Position numbers and translations under genes: made by a program. From positions 21,838,201 through 21,902,200 of the forward strand of contig OZ005603.1 of the NCBI GenBank assembly GCA_963930655.1: 64,000 bases of DNA, given 5' to 3'. A model generated the notes under the pieces. The model made no database searches. It was not told the DNA's origin and saw only the letters and a program-made list of their open reading frames with translations. This DNA is from Myrica gale (taxonomy: Eukaryota > Streptophyta > Magnoliopsida > Fagales > Myricaceae). Positions 11,920-23,281 of this stretch are shown here, piece by piece (the stretch's first letter is position 1; every line of letters begins with the position of its first letter).

Positions 11920-13640
11920 AGCATAGCATAATTAAACCTTGAAAGTAAATGTATTATTATAGTCACCACTAAATAGGGTACTCTACAAAATTTCTTGAGC
12001 AACGAGAACAAGGTACATTTTCTCCATGTTTTTTTTTTTTGACAAAAAGCCTGCAAAAAAAAATTAACCAGTACAGTCGGACCCTTACTTTTTAAGCCAA
12101 GCTTGAAACAAAGCAATTCGCAAGTATAAAGAAATTTCTTCTTGCTTCTCTTTAAATGATATTCGCCCCTACTCATTTATCTACAGGGTTTATTCAAAAT
12201 TCTTCAGGATAGTAATAGTATGGGCTTTTTAATTCGCCTTAACCTGCAGCTTCACAGTTGTTGCACGTTGTAGTAAACCCCATCAATGTGTTCTAATTAC
12301 AATGCTCATGTGTTTGTGGCCTACCTATCTACTATTCTCTACGGTTGCTATATAATTGAAGCCATAGCCGCGGACACTCGCACAACCGGGTGGGCGGGGG
12401 CGGGGGCCGCCACCTCCCAAAGTTTTTTCAAAAAACTCCCTTTTCAATGTTTAAATTGTCATCTCAACCCTCTTTTTCAACCCTACAAATTTAATCTGGC
12501 CCTCCCCCAAAAAAATAATCAGTGAGTAAAATTTAGATTTACCCCCAAATCCAATCCGACCTGAAAATACAGTTACAGTCCCATCTCCCAAATAACAAGT
12601 GAGTCAAATTTAACCATTTTAGAATCGAAATAAGGAGTAAGGACAAATGACCATAACTGAAATGAAAATATTACATTCATATCGATATTTACTTTTGTTT
12701 ATTTTTTTTTTCTCTCTGGATTTCACCCTTTTTATTAAGTGTCTATATTTCACCTCACTTTTAAATATAGTATTACTAATGTTTAATATTTATGTTCTTT
12801 TTTTCTTTTCTTTTTTTAGTTAATTTCATTATTATAATATACCCTTCATTTATTATTATATTTTTCTTATTTTACATTGCTTTAAGTTGATTTTAGAAAT
12901 ATATACTACAACTTTTACAGTTGAAAAAAAAATTAAATTATTAGAACAAATATTTCTTTTAAGCTTCTTGAAGAAATTTTAGTAATTTATATAATGGGTC
13001 AGCCAAAGAAACTTAATGCATTTTTTTTCAAGAAAAAAGGATTTTCAAAATGTCTTCTAATCCTCAAGCTTTTGTGTCTTGAACAAAAGTGACATCCCTG
13101 AGATGATTCCAAGAATTGTACCTATAATTTAGAACGTTCTCCAAATTTGATCCTCGAAGGATTGGCTCCACTCCCTAAGGCATCAATCTTAACTCATTTA
13201 TGAACATGTTTGTTTAGCCAACATGTTGGGGTATGAAAATTTCCAACAAAATAAACACACTCCAAAATTTTTAACTTTTACACCTACACACTTTACTTTT
13301 CGTAAATTTCAATAAATCTCAATAAAGTAAAGATTTCCAAAATTTCGGAGTGGCAAACAAATATCTCCGATATGTCTACTTTATTTTTGGTGTGGGTATA
13401 CAAGGATTTTCTTATTACAATAGAACGAAACAAAATTATGAACTATATGCTACGGTTGTTATATAGTTGAAGCCCAAAATTTTTGAAACTCGACTCATTG
13501 ATATGCCTACTTTATTTTTGCTGCGGGAACAAGATTATTTTGTACACTCATATTTTGTGAAGAAAAATTTGAAGAAAAACATGAGAAATTTTTCGACCAT
13601 CATAAAAATATGAGTGTATATTATCATTTTTTTCTTTGGG
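11920..13640. other. AT-rich spacer, no gene
   Basis: Long A/T runs and short open frames without family resemblance. The only recognisable item is the MITE at 13205-13362. A short GC-rich patch near 12370-12410 is not explained. Confidence 0.5.
13205..13362. mobile_element. Small MITE, family M2, copy 2
   Basis: Begins CATGTTTGTTTAGCC and ends GGCAAACAAATA, an imperfect inverted pair. Its interior is clearly related to the copy near 11.4 kb. Non-coding. Confidence 0.5.
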
Positions 13641-14250
13641 AAAACATCATAGTACGCTTAAATATCTATGAATAAAAATCAAATTGGACTCCAAATATTT
13701 TTAATTTATTTTTTACATCCTATAAATTTTAAAAGACATCAACCCTCACTGCTCTCCGCTCAACTTGGCTATTAAATTAGACGGAAAGTGGTTGGATTAA
13801 CCGAAATACTCCTCCAATTAAACAAATTAAAATAAATATAAAATGAAATATAATTTTATAATTTTATTTAGAAAATATTACTCTATAGATGTTAGATCAG
13901 ATAGAAAGTGGTTGGATTAACCTAAATACTCATCCAAGAATTTTTTTAAAAAATAATAAAGAAAATTTAAAAAGTAATAAAGAAAAAATAAAAATAAAAA
14001 TGAAATGAAATAGAGTTTTTAAAATTTTATTTAGAAAATATTACTTTCTATTTATATATATTTTTTTTTATATAAAAAAAAATTGGGTTTTCAAAATTTT
14101 TACTGATTTTGTGTATTTCTATTATTTTTAAGCCACATTAAATGGAGAGCAGCTGAATATCTTTTAAAACTTATGGGACGAAAAAAAAAATTTAAAAGTT
14201 ATGTGGTATAATTTAATTTTGGCTCATAAATATGGAGCCTATGATGTTTT
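13641..14250. mobile_element. Degenerate foldback element with long inverted arms
   Basis: The left arm from 13641 (AAAACATCATAG...) and the right arm ending at 14250 (...ATGATGTTTT) are inverted copies over about 110 bases, including a shared block CTGCTCTCC / GGAGAGCAG. The centre holds a tandem duplication of roughly 130 bases: AAAGTGGTTGGATTAAC occurs near 13786 and again near 13903, each followed by the same AT-rich tail. Mutator-like origin is inferred from the arm style; no flanking duplication was resolved. Confidence 0.55.
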
Positions 14251-15352
14251 CTTTTTGTCTTATAGTAAACATAACTTCCCCAAAACAACTATAGTGTATA
14301 TAGTGGAAACAAAAATGAAAGAAAGCAATTTGGAAATTACGATTGACGAAATTGTGTTGTTGGTGCTTGTACTTGTTATACTTTCAAATTTTTAAAAACT
14401 ATATATTAAATGAATGAATCTCATCAATTAATTTTTTATCTGACCAAAGTAAATAAACTTTGATGATTAATTTATACAATGCAAGATGCCTATTGATAAC
14501 ATAAAATAGTAATTTATAATTGTCTTGGCTAGCCAAAAAGTAATAATAAAAAGCGGAGAAGTGTACAAATTGACATGATTTCAGCCTTTTGTTTCAAAGC
14601 TTTTCAATGACACCAGTACACCACCCTGTAATTCCTTGTTATTGTAATCAAGACCATGTGTTTCAGCATTTTATCATTTGATCTCCTCCCTTTCTCCAAC
14701 CATCTTGACGACCAGTTTCGAAAGAAGATAAATGAGAAAGGTAAATAGTAATAAATAAATAAATCACTTCCTAATATTTTTTAACATAAGAAATTCTGAT
14801 GGACCTAACTCACGTGTAAGAGATTGAACTTGTGCTTGAGAAGTAAAATTTTAGGGTTGTTAAAATTTTAGATATTGGAGTTGATGAAAAAGTGAAGAAA
14901 GGTAATTTTTTATATTTTTTGTAGTGAAAAGTAGTGATTTGATGAGAAGAAAAAAATTATATTGTAATTTTTTATTGTGTTAAAATTTTAGGATGAGTAA
15001 AATTTTAGTGTGCAAATGGAGCCTACTCTGTCTAATTTTTTTTAGTTTATTTAAAACAAAAAAAGAAAAGAAAAAGAGAATATAGATTAATATTGTTCAT
15101 TAAATATAGTCAAAAATTGCTTAGAAAAAAATAAAGAAATACAATAAATTAAGATTGCGGTTTTATATCTACGAACAAAAAAGTTAAAAGTTTTTTTTTC
15201 TAAGCAAAATAAGTTAAAAGTTCAAATGTGACTTTTTCTAAGAAACTGTTTTCCTCTCTCCTTTTTTTTTTTGTCTGCTTTTAACTTCTGCATAGAGGAT
15301 AACTTCAAATGTGAAAAAGTTGTAGCGAGAAATTTCCCTCCTTTGTTCAACA
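14251..15352. other. p23 upstream region
   Basis: AT-rich intergenic DNA holding one MITE (14829-15019) and, at its right end, the p23 5' UTR and promoter. No other gene seen. Confidence 0.5.
14829..15019. mobile_element. Tourist-like MITE, family M1, copy 1
   Basis: Starts TTGTGCTTGAGAAGTAAAAT and ends AAAATTTTAGTGTGCAAATG, matching the ends of the other M1 copies at 18863, 23094 and 63258. The interior carries the family signature GTTGATGAAAAAGTGA. It lies about 330 bases upstream of the p23 start codon, so it is within promoter range. Confidence 0.6.
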
Positions 15353-18300
15353 ATGGCGACCAAACAGAGTACAGCACAGTCACCAGTTCAGGGGAATGGG
15401 AACATGGAGGTACAGCGGACTGAGAAACACGATACACCTCGTGCTTCTTACAGTGGGTAAGTGAATTGTGAAACTCTGGGTTGAAATTTGAGGTTGCTAA
15501 AAATTGTAAGAGGTAACTACCCATTTTTTGTGTATTAGATAGAAATAGGTGGAATTTTTAGGCTTTTTGTTTTTGTTGGTATATCATTAATATACGAATC
15601 AGTAGAGATGCTGACATGAAATTACTATTTTTTAATTTTCTCGAATGAAGTCGCAATCCGGAGGTTCTTTGGGCTCAACGCTCTGATAAGGTTTATCTCA
15701 CCGTCGTTCTGCCCGATGCAAAAGATGTTTCTGTTAAGTGCGAGTCTCAGGGCTTATTTAGTTTCTCCGCGCAAGGGCTGCGAGGTGAATCCTTCGACTT
15801 CAGTTTGAAACTTTATGGACCGATAGTGCCTGAGGTGAGACCAATTTTCATTTGACTATTGTAATCATAAAATGCTTTACTGGTTATTCAGTTCATGTGG
15901 CCTACCTATCTCTAATTACTTTTGAATGAGTTTGGCTCCAAGGGAGGAGGGTGCTCTAAGAGATCCAAACCAAGAAATTCCGTTTCAGGGTCGAATGAGC
16001 CTAAACTCTATTACCTCTTTACTGTCCACCTGTGTTTATGAATATGCTTTTGTGAAAATGATGTTTCATTATCTCTTTTGTTTATGCTGTTTCCACCTCT
16101 TCCTGCATGGTTGCTGTGCCTAGCACAGGACACCATTACCACAAATCCTGTTGCGTTTTAATCACGATCCTTTTTTGTCCATGCTTTGACCATAAAGCAT
16201 CTACATTTCAGAGGCTGTTTCCTTTCAAAAGCACAGCTAGTAGCTTTTTATTTTCTTCAATCATTTAAGGGCAGAATTTAAGAATTTAGAGGCAACATAT
16301 TAGTGCTTAGGGTATTTTTGAAACATAGGTATTGTGTATTGTGTATATTTTAGATTATTTGATGATTTTAATTTTTGTGTGGCTTAACTATAGTATATGA
16401 TGTTAACCAAGTGGAGATTTCGAGTCTTGAATGTTATGTGAGTCTTTCAGAGCAAAAGCTCCCATTGTGATGGCCACTTTGTAGTTGTCGTCTTCCAAGT
16501 TCAATATATTTTAACCTTTTGAGATTATATGAAGTTTCTAGGTTCATTGAGTTTTGAACTCTAATGGTGCAGGGTTGTAGAACTAAAGTTGGGTTGAGGA
16601 ACATTCTATGCTCAATCCAGAAAGAGCAGAAAGGTTGGTGGAAAAGACTCTTAAAGTCAGAAGAAAAACCTGCTCCATACCTGAAGGCTGATTGGAACAA
16701 ATGGTGTGATGAGGATGAAGAAGAGTCAACTTGTAAGTCATATTATAGTGTCTATTATTAGATTTGAATTTTCCATGTCCTTGCCGATGTTTATGTGTTA
16801 GGCTTGGATTCATGCTCAGTTATGGTATGGGTTTTCTTTATTTTGCTTGTTGTTCAAATTTCACCTGTGGAGAGTGTCATCAAATCATCTTTCTTTTCTC
16901 TTTTGCGGGGAGGGTAACTCCATACCAATATATATGTCTAAATATATTGAAAGGGAAGCAGGTTCCATTTGAGTTAGAGCGCATTGGTGGGTTACTCTAT
17001 GATTTTCTTTTATGTTACTTGTTACTTATATCTTGATCCTGATCTTGTGAATTTTGATCAAATTCCTGTTCGTGTTAAGTGTAGTCTTTTGGAACTTGGC
17101 TGAAGTTTTTAGTACTCCTTTCCCTTTTTGGCTGGATACATTTATACAAATTTCTTCCTTACTTCTCTTTTGGCGATTTACATTTTTTCTTGAGAAATTA
17201 CACTTTACACTCCTAAACCACTTCTTATTTAATGTCTCCTCCAGACTATGACCTTAATCACATTGCACTTAAACTATGAAAGACTTGCAATGCACACTAT
17301 CGGTTACGATGGATGAAAAATAGGCCACATGCAACAGTCTTAATGATGAGACGTTAAAAGAGTGTACATTATAACTTTTTGGTAGCTGGAGTATGTATTG
17401 TCACTAAGTTGAGAGTTTGGAGGAGATATTGTGGAAGGCTGGGTCAAACTCGTCTATGTGAAATTGTTACAAAAGAACCCCCAAGCATATCAAGGCTTTA
17501 AAATTCAAAATAAAGGGACTCTCCATCAAAATGTTAACAGACAGGTAGTAGTAGCTGCTGTCCAATAATAAAAAGATTTCAAGAGAAAAATGTTCAACCT
17601 CATTAGGGGTGGTTTAGATTTCTCAATACCATGTGTGTCCCTTGAAAGATACCACGTTAAATGCAAAAAAAAAAAAAAAACCTTCAAAATTTCACCACTA
17701 AAGTGTCCAGTAAACTTATCTTGCTTTTCGAACTCCAAGGATGGAGAAATAAGAGAGATAAAAAAGAGAGAGGAAGACACTGCAGGACATTGTCAAAAGA
17801 AGTGTCTTTTCTAGATCAAGACATGTTATGACATTTATGTTAATACCCTGATTTTTCACGAGTGTTTTATCTTACTGTCGAACTCTTGCCAGTTGTATTT
17901 ATCATGGTCAATGCTTTCCCCTACTGAGACCACAGATATGGTTGTCCATCCCTATCCTTCACTGTTTCGTTTTCGACCCTCACTCTTTCTTCTTGTGTGT
18001 GTGTGTGTGGGTTATAAACAGAATTAGATTTTGTTTAGAAAAGAAAATACAATGTACAAGGAGCATTTTCAAGAGAAAAAAGAATTGTACAGCCAAAAAG
18101 CCATGAAGTTAGGCTGTTGAAGACCAAACGCAAATTATGAAGTTGCATAAATTACTCAGTAGTAGGCCTGTCCAAAAAACCGGCCGGACAGGCCCGGACC
18201 GGCCGGCCCGGACCGGTTTTGACCCAAACCGGTTGACTTTTAGTCAACCGGGTTGACCGGACCGGTAAACCGGTGTATTCCGGTCCGGTTCCGGGTTACC

Positions 18301-21166
18301 CTCATGAAAACCCGGGACCGGACCGGAGTATACCTCTCCAAACCGGCCCAAACCGGAAATTGGCCCAAAATGGCAAGGCCCAACCCAAAAACCGGCCCAA
18401 AATGGCATGGCCCAACCCAAAACCGGCCCAAAATGGCATGGCCCAAACCGACCCAGACCGAACCGGTTAAACCGGAAACCGGACCGGACCGGTCCGGTCA
18501 TATAACCGGTTCGGTCCGGTCCGGTCTATATACTTTGATAAAGTTCCGGTTTGGCCGGCCAAACCGGACCGAACCGGACCGGACCGGCTGTTGGACACCC
18601 CTACTCAGTAGTGCTCAAATGAATGAAAACTTACTTGTAAACTATAGTCTTGAATAACTCTAGATCCATTCATCCGTACCCATCCTGCCATCAACTTAAG
18701 TAACGGAATTACACACGTGGCTAACTGAGTACAAGTCATGCCCATTCATAATCTATCACTCGTCAATTGTTGTTGACTACATTATGACACGTTTTTAGAG
18801 TGGGACCCACGTGTCATATGGCATGCCACGCTGGATTAAAGTCCTCCTTATACCGTAAGGTTGTGTTTGAGAAACAAAATTTTAGGGTGGTTAGCATTGA
18901 AGTTGATGAAAAAGTGAGGAGAGAGGGTGAAAAAGTTGGTGAAAAAGTGAGGAGAGGGTGAAAAAGTTGGTGAAAAAGTGAGGAGAGAGAGAGTGTTTTG
19001 TAATGATAATAAAATTTTAGGTGGCCAAAATTTTAGTACGCAAACATAGTATAAGTGACCTTCATGCCCATCCTTTCAAGGAAAAAAAGGCCCCCATTGT
19101 CGTCAATCTCTAACAAACGAAGAACACGAAAAACCCTAAATAAATCCCCAAATCCCTAATGACTCCTCAAATCTTGTTGAATTGAAGCAATACGCGAAGG
19201 GATTTATGTCAGTGAACAGCCTTTATATTTTGATACAAATATTTCCAATGTATACATGACGGCTTTGTAAGTTGGGTCCGCCAGAAATGTCAGGCTTGTG
19301 CCAGAACCAGGGATTGTTCTGCCACCAAAATTTGCATCCCAAACTTCAGATGGTATCCTCAGCATAACATCCCCAATGGAGATACCCAATACTTCAACAA
19401 CATAGAATGGAGGCATGACACCAAGAAGGGGCCTAGTATGTTGCAATTTTTCTTGACAATGTATACTCATTTTGATTGCAACCAAAAACGAGATAGTTCG
19501 GGGCTTAAGTGATCCACCAGGCGGTATGAAAACTTGCCACCAAACTTTTTAGAAATGCTTTGTGCGAAAGTGTAGTTGCTGTTTCCCAACCCCAATATAC
19601 CATCAGCTCCCATGAAAACTTGCCACCAAACTTTTTCTTGTTTTTCTTGAGCGGTTCTGTCAGAAGCGTCTTATTTTGCCAGTATTTTTACTGTTCACAC
19701 ATTGGGTTCACGAAGAAGATAGACTTTTGGGGGTTTCAGGGGTTTTTTTTTGGGGATTTTTGCCATGAATATATACATGACTTTTCATTTAATTAATTGT
19801 AATTATTTTTAACCGAGTTATCCATTTCCACATGTACTCAGTTAGCCACGTGTGCAATTCCGTTACTTAAGTTGACGGCAGGATGGGTATGAGATTGAGT
19901 CCAAACCCTGAGGATACTGTTGGGAAAAAGTGAACTCTAAAGACCAATCGGGGAAAATGTTAAACCCTAGGGACTTGTGGAGATATTTAACCGATTTAAA
20001 ATTCGTCTTATGTATCAAAATCGCAGGAGACTTTGTTTTCCTAATCATAACTAGGTCTGATAGGTTGAGCCGATGATAAAAGATCTGGTTTGGGTCCAAA
20101 ATTTGGATGAGAGAGAAACCAGTGGGCCCTTTGCCTCTGCCACCATGGCCACATTGGTTTTATTATGTTGTCCACAGAGAAAACGCACTCCTATGAAAAA
20201 TGCCTGTTAGACCATATCATATCTCCTTGCAATTATATCGTTTTCTTTAAATTGACACTTCACTTTGGTATCAAGTGCCTGAAAATTTCTGGTGGATGGT
20301 ATTCTGCGCCATTCAGCATATTCTATTATTCTCGTCAAACGATTGATTTAGCATCAAGGTCAAACTGGATTTTAGTTCTGGTAGAGAATGGTTTACTTGA
20401 TCTGAGATTCTTGTTTTCGTGGTCCTTTGCAGCTGATTTGGCCTCTGATGATGATGATACTGCGGTAACTTGATTCCCTCAATTTTTTTCCTAAGCAGAT
20501 TGATTCCCTCAATTTGTTGTAAAGAATGAGTAATGCAGTACATTTAGTCACCTAATCATGTGTCATGGATTTTGTTCTTATGTAGCATGTTGGTCAAGAT
20601 GATGGAAGCGGTGATGACGGAGGAATGCTTTGTGAGTCTAACTCATCTGTTTGAAGTGATTTGTCTATTGAAGTCTGTTCAGAAAATTTATTTGTTTGGT
20701 GTGCATTTCATGAATCCTTAGAAAATTCCTCTTGCCTTTCTAAACTAGGAAATTTATATCTTGTTGTGAGTTGTTATTTGTGGTCGATTGTTATAAAGAC
20801 ATGGGTGGGTCTTTCTATCAAAGTACAAGTACTTTGTCTCAGCTGTTTCCTTTTTCATGTTCCCCTCCGTCCATTTCTGTAAGAAAGTAGAAACTTGGCT
20901 ATTGTATTTCAAGACATTGCTAATTGGGGGCATATTCTTGAACATGTTTTTGCATGTTCAGGTTTGGTGAGTCGGCTATTACTACTTTTGCCTCATCTGT
21001 GTATGCTTGTGTCTTTTCCTCTTTTTTGTCCTTTGTTCATTCTTTTAAGTAAATTTATCTTTTTTTAGTTTTTTTCTGGTTCTTTTCCTCCACTCTGACA
21101 TAGAAGGGTAATCCATTGACAGATCTCCCCGACTTGGAAAAGGCAAGAAGAAACTATCAATTGTGA
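15353..21166 (+). CDS. P23-2: p23-type Hsp90 co-chaperone (CS domain)
   Basis: Cytosolic and nuclear co-chaperone that binds the ATP-bound closed form of Hsp90 and slows its ATP hydrolysis. Six exons: 15353-15456, 15651-15834, 16573-16732, 20433-20464, 20586-20631, 21123-21166; phases agree at each join, giving 189 aa. The CS domain spans residues 36 to about 140: [17 protein letters not shown], then [17 protein letters not shown] and the p23 signature [10 protein letters not shown]. The tail is acidic (DDDDTA) and ends [13 protein letters not shown], as I recall for Arabidopsis At3g03773 (p23-2); this short tail, without GGMD repeats, separates it from p23-1. Residues 1-35 (from [10 protein letters not shown]) extend beyond the Arabidopsis start; this ATG is the first in frame, but a shorter start cannot be excluded. 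Intron 3 is 3.7 kb, swollen by transposons. Symbol assigned by recollected similarity. Confidence 0.92.
17190..17432. mobile_element. Degenerate foldback in p23 intron 3
   Basis: Two inverted arms can be aligned around CTCCTCCAGACT (left, near 17229) and the matching inverted string near 17410-17430. The arms carry the style seen in the other foldbacks here (phrases like ATTACACTTTACACTCC). Strongly diverged, with no clear flanking duplication. Confidence 0.4.
18163..18603. mobile_element. GC-rich non-autonomous hAT element, p23 intron 3
   Basis: Terminal inverted repeats TAGGCCTGTCCA and (reverse complement of the right end) TAGGGGTGTCCA are flanked by a perfect 8-bp duplication CTCAGTAG at 18155-18162 and 18604-18611, the hAT hallmark. 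The 441 bp body is built of CCGGACCGG and AACCGG words in both orientations plus three tandem units containing GGCCCAAAATGGCA. The many CCGG words read open on both strands but encode nothing recognisable. A related element lies at 22295-22642. Confidence 0.85.
18863..19052. mobile_element. Tourist-like MITE, family M1, copy 2
   Basis: Begins GGTTGTGTTTGAGAAACAAA after TAA and ends TACGCAAACATAGTA before TAA, so a 3-bp TAA duplication fits the PIF/Harbinger Tourist group. The interior has a short tandem repeat, with units of GTGAGGAGAG and GGTGAAAAAGTT recurring. Nested inside the Pack-type candidate. Confidence 0.65.
19204..19604 (-). pseudogene. Aspartic protease (nepenthesin-like) gene fragment
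   Basis: Minus-strand translation gives [34 protein letters not shown], then in another frame [12 protein letters not shown] and [18 protein letters not shown]. These are the flap-to-C-lobe parts of plant A1 aspartic proteases. The second active-site motif, normally D-S/T-G-T/S, reads GSGTS here, so the catalytic Asp is missing, and at least one frameshift separates the two blocks. Only a middle portion of a roughly 450-residue protein is present. It lies antisense in intron 3 of the p23 gene, between transposon-type inverted repeats. The direct repeat TGAAAACTTGCCACCAAAC at about 19527 and 19613 shows a local duplication. Confidence 0.8.
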
Positions 21167-22199
21167 CTACTGACAAGTAACATGAAGGTGGTTTTTACGA
21201 CCGCTATTCTTAAAGATAGGTAGACTAGGGAAAGGATGAAGAATTATGACCATAACTTCGGGTTGTATACATCTGATAGAACTCATGCTCAAAAAACAGC
21301 AAGACCTTTGATCTTGAGAGTTAATGTTGATTGCTTGGCTAGTATGCTTGAATGTCTGATGGGGTTATCTGTTACCTTCTTAATGGGGCTTTAATAGCTC
21401 ATTGCGTGGCTTGTGTTCACAAGAAGAACTTTCATTGCCGTAACCCATAGTTCTTCTAGAAAATCACACCCATCCATCTTCAACTATCACTCTTTTTTGC
21501 TACGTGAAATGTAAACTAGGAATCTCAAAAGTTCAGTTCCAAACTGTGCTCTCTTGATTAGGAAATGCCCAAAGGTCCTTACCTCAAACTGAAATGTCCA
21601 AACTACTTTGACATCACCACTTACATTGTGAAATGGAGTACCAAGTCTTGAAGTCGATAATTGGAATGTCAAGTTGCAAGAAGGTGATAATTCGAGAGGC
21701 TCAAGTCTAGTTTCTTCATTGACTGCCAAATAACTTTGCAATCAGGTTGGAGTTTTTACGAATTTTGATTGCTTAAATTCTTTGTTCTAACGGACAGAGG
21801 AAGAAAGATGAAGTTATGGCATTTTTCTTGTCGTCTTACAATTTGTTTTTTTTCGGATTAGAAATTGATCTCTGCAACAGATGGATTTTCCACCTATTTA
21901 GAGTGGGTATGTATGATCTCTGCTATAGATGGGTTTGTTTGCTTGTTTTTAATATGGGAAATATAATTTGCGCCTCTGAATTGTTGCTATTTTAGAATGC
22001 GTACACTAAATTTTTAGTTCGAAGTATTAGCACTAAAAGTAAAAGTTTAAATTTTAATTCGAGCAGGATCCACTGTAATTTCTTGCTCAAATTGCATAAT
22101 ATAATTTAGAAAGATAGACAACTTATGGACTCTATTTATTATAAATCCTATGTATGGTGTAATTTGGAAAGAGGTAGACAAAATAGGTGAATCTTATTA
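21167..22199. other. p23 3' flank
   Basis: The p23 3' UTR and intergenic DNA. A minus-strand reading frame at 21487-21741 is open for 84 codons but I recognise no family in it, so no gene is called. Confidence 0.45.
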
Positions 22200-22294
22200 T
22201 AAAGTTTAGAGAATTTAGCAGTTTAGTCCATAGGTTTTACTCTCTTTTACTTTTTAGTCCTTGAATTTCATTTTTTTAAATTTTCGTCCTTGGG

Positions 22295-22642
22295 TAGGGT
22301 TGGTCAACCCCGGTCTAGGTGCCGGTTTTGGCCAAAATCGACACCTACACCGAATATGCCGTTTTTTAAGCATATTAGAATATTAGAAACCATATTTAAG
22401 CAAAGATAAAATATTAGAAACCATATTTAAGCAAAAATTTAAGCATATTTATTAAAAAATGTTGCCTAAAAAGATATTAGAAACCAGTATTTTTACTGGC
22501 TAGGGCTCGGGGGGAAGCACGCCGGGGGAGGACCCTGGAATCGGAAAACCCTCGGGTTTCCCCCAAACTGTTAAACCAACACCTACACCCCGGTGCCGGG
22601 GCCGGTGCCACCGGAATTTTCCGGTGGCACTGAACAGCCCTA
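22295..22642. mobile_element. Non-autonomous hAT element nested in a foldback arm
   Basis: Ends TAGGGTTGGTCA and (reverse complement of right end) TAGGGCTGTTCA, flanked by a perfect 8-bp duplication TCCTTGGG at 22287-22294 and 22643-22650. GC-rich ends with GGTGCCGG words and an AT-rich middle where a unit containing ATATTAGAAACCA recurs three times. Same general type as 18163-18603 but different in body. Confidence 0.85.
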
Positions 22643-23093
22643 TCCTTGGGTTTGCATTTTTTGACAAAATGATCTTTCTTTTAGGTATCCGTTTGTTTCC
22701 CTAACGGAAGAGCCACATCAGCTGACAACTCAGCAGCTGATGTGGTCAGGAAAATTGACATTTTAATTCTTGGGTTTTATCCATTTTATTTTTTAGTTCT
22801 GAGTTTTACCCATTTTATTTTTTAGTCCTTGGATTTATATTTGTTTGGCAAAATGACCCTTCTTTTAGTTGTTTACCTAACGGAAGGGTCACATCAACTG
22901 TCAATTCAACGTATGCATTAGGCCTTGCATGTCCTTGATTTTCTTTGAAAAATATGATCATACTTCCATACCACGGGGGCAGGGCGAGGATCAAATCAAT
23001 CAAAGAATTCACATGTTTTTTGACACAATAGAACACATCATGTCTCAGTTTTGGTACTTTGAATAAATAACAGTAAATAACATATGTTAACGT

Positions 23094-23281
23094 GGTGTTT
23101 GAGAGTCAAAATTTTGGCCTCAATAAAATAATTCCTCAAAAAAAAAATTATCTCTTCCTCAAATCATCACTTTTCAGTTCAAATAAATATAAAAAATTCA
23201 TTTAAATATTCTCTCTTCACCTTTTCAACCACACCAACACCCTAAAATTTTAAACACTCCAAAATTTGAACAATCAAACAA
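23094..23281. mobile_element. Tourist-like MITE, family M1, copy 3 (inverted)
   Basis: Ends GGTGTTTGAGAGTCAAAATT and AAAATTTGAACAATCAAACA. The interior is the M1 signature in the opposite orientation to the copies at 14829 and 18863 (CTTCACCTTTTCAACCACAC). Located at the centre of the 22.2-23.6 kb foldback. Confidence 0.6.

Larger units (their letters stand above)
18676..19893. mobile_element. TIR element carrying an aspartic-protease gene fragment (Pack-type candidate)
   Basis: Inverted repeats of about 60 bases bound the segment: the left arm from 18678 reads TACCCATCCTGCCATCAACT and continues through ACACACGTGGCTAACTGAGT; the right arm ends as its inverted copy at 19830-19890. Between them lie an M1 MITE (18863-19052) and a minus-strand fragment of an aspartic-protease gene (19204-19604). 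The right arm's sequence type seems to continue outward to about 20100, so the true right end may be further out and the left arm truncated. No flanking duplication was resolved. A cellular gene fragment between transposon ends is the Pack-MULE pattern; the capture is inference. Confidence 0.55.

Noticed and set aside
18240-18657. Long open frames on both strands in the CCGG-rich segment
   Set aside because: They are low-complexity consequences of repeated CCGG words inside a hAT element with clear ends, not genes.
21487-21741. 84-codon minus-strand frame
   Set aside because: No family resemblance, no splice partners and no promoter evidence.
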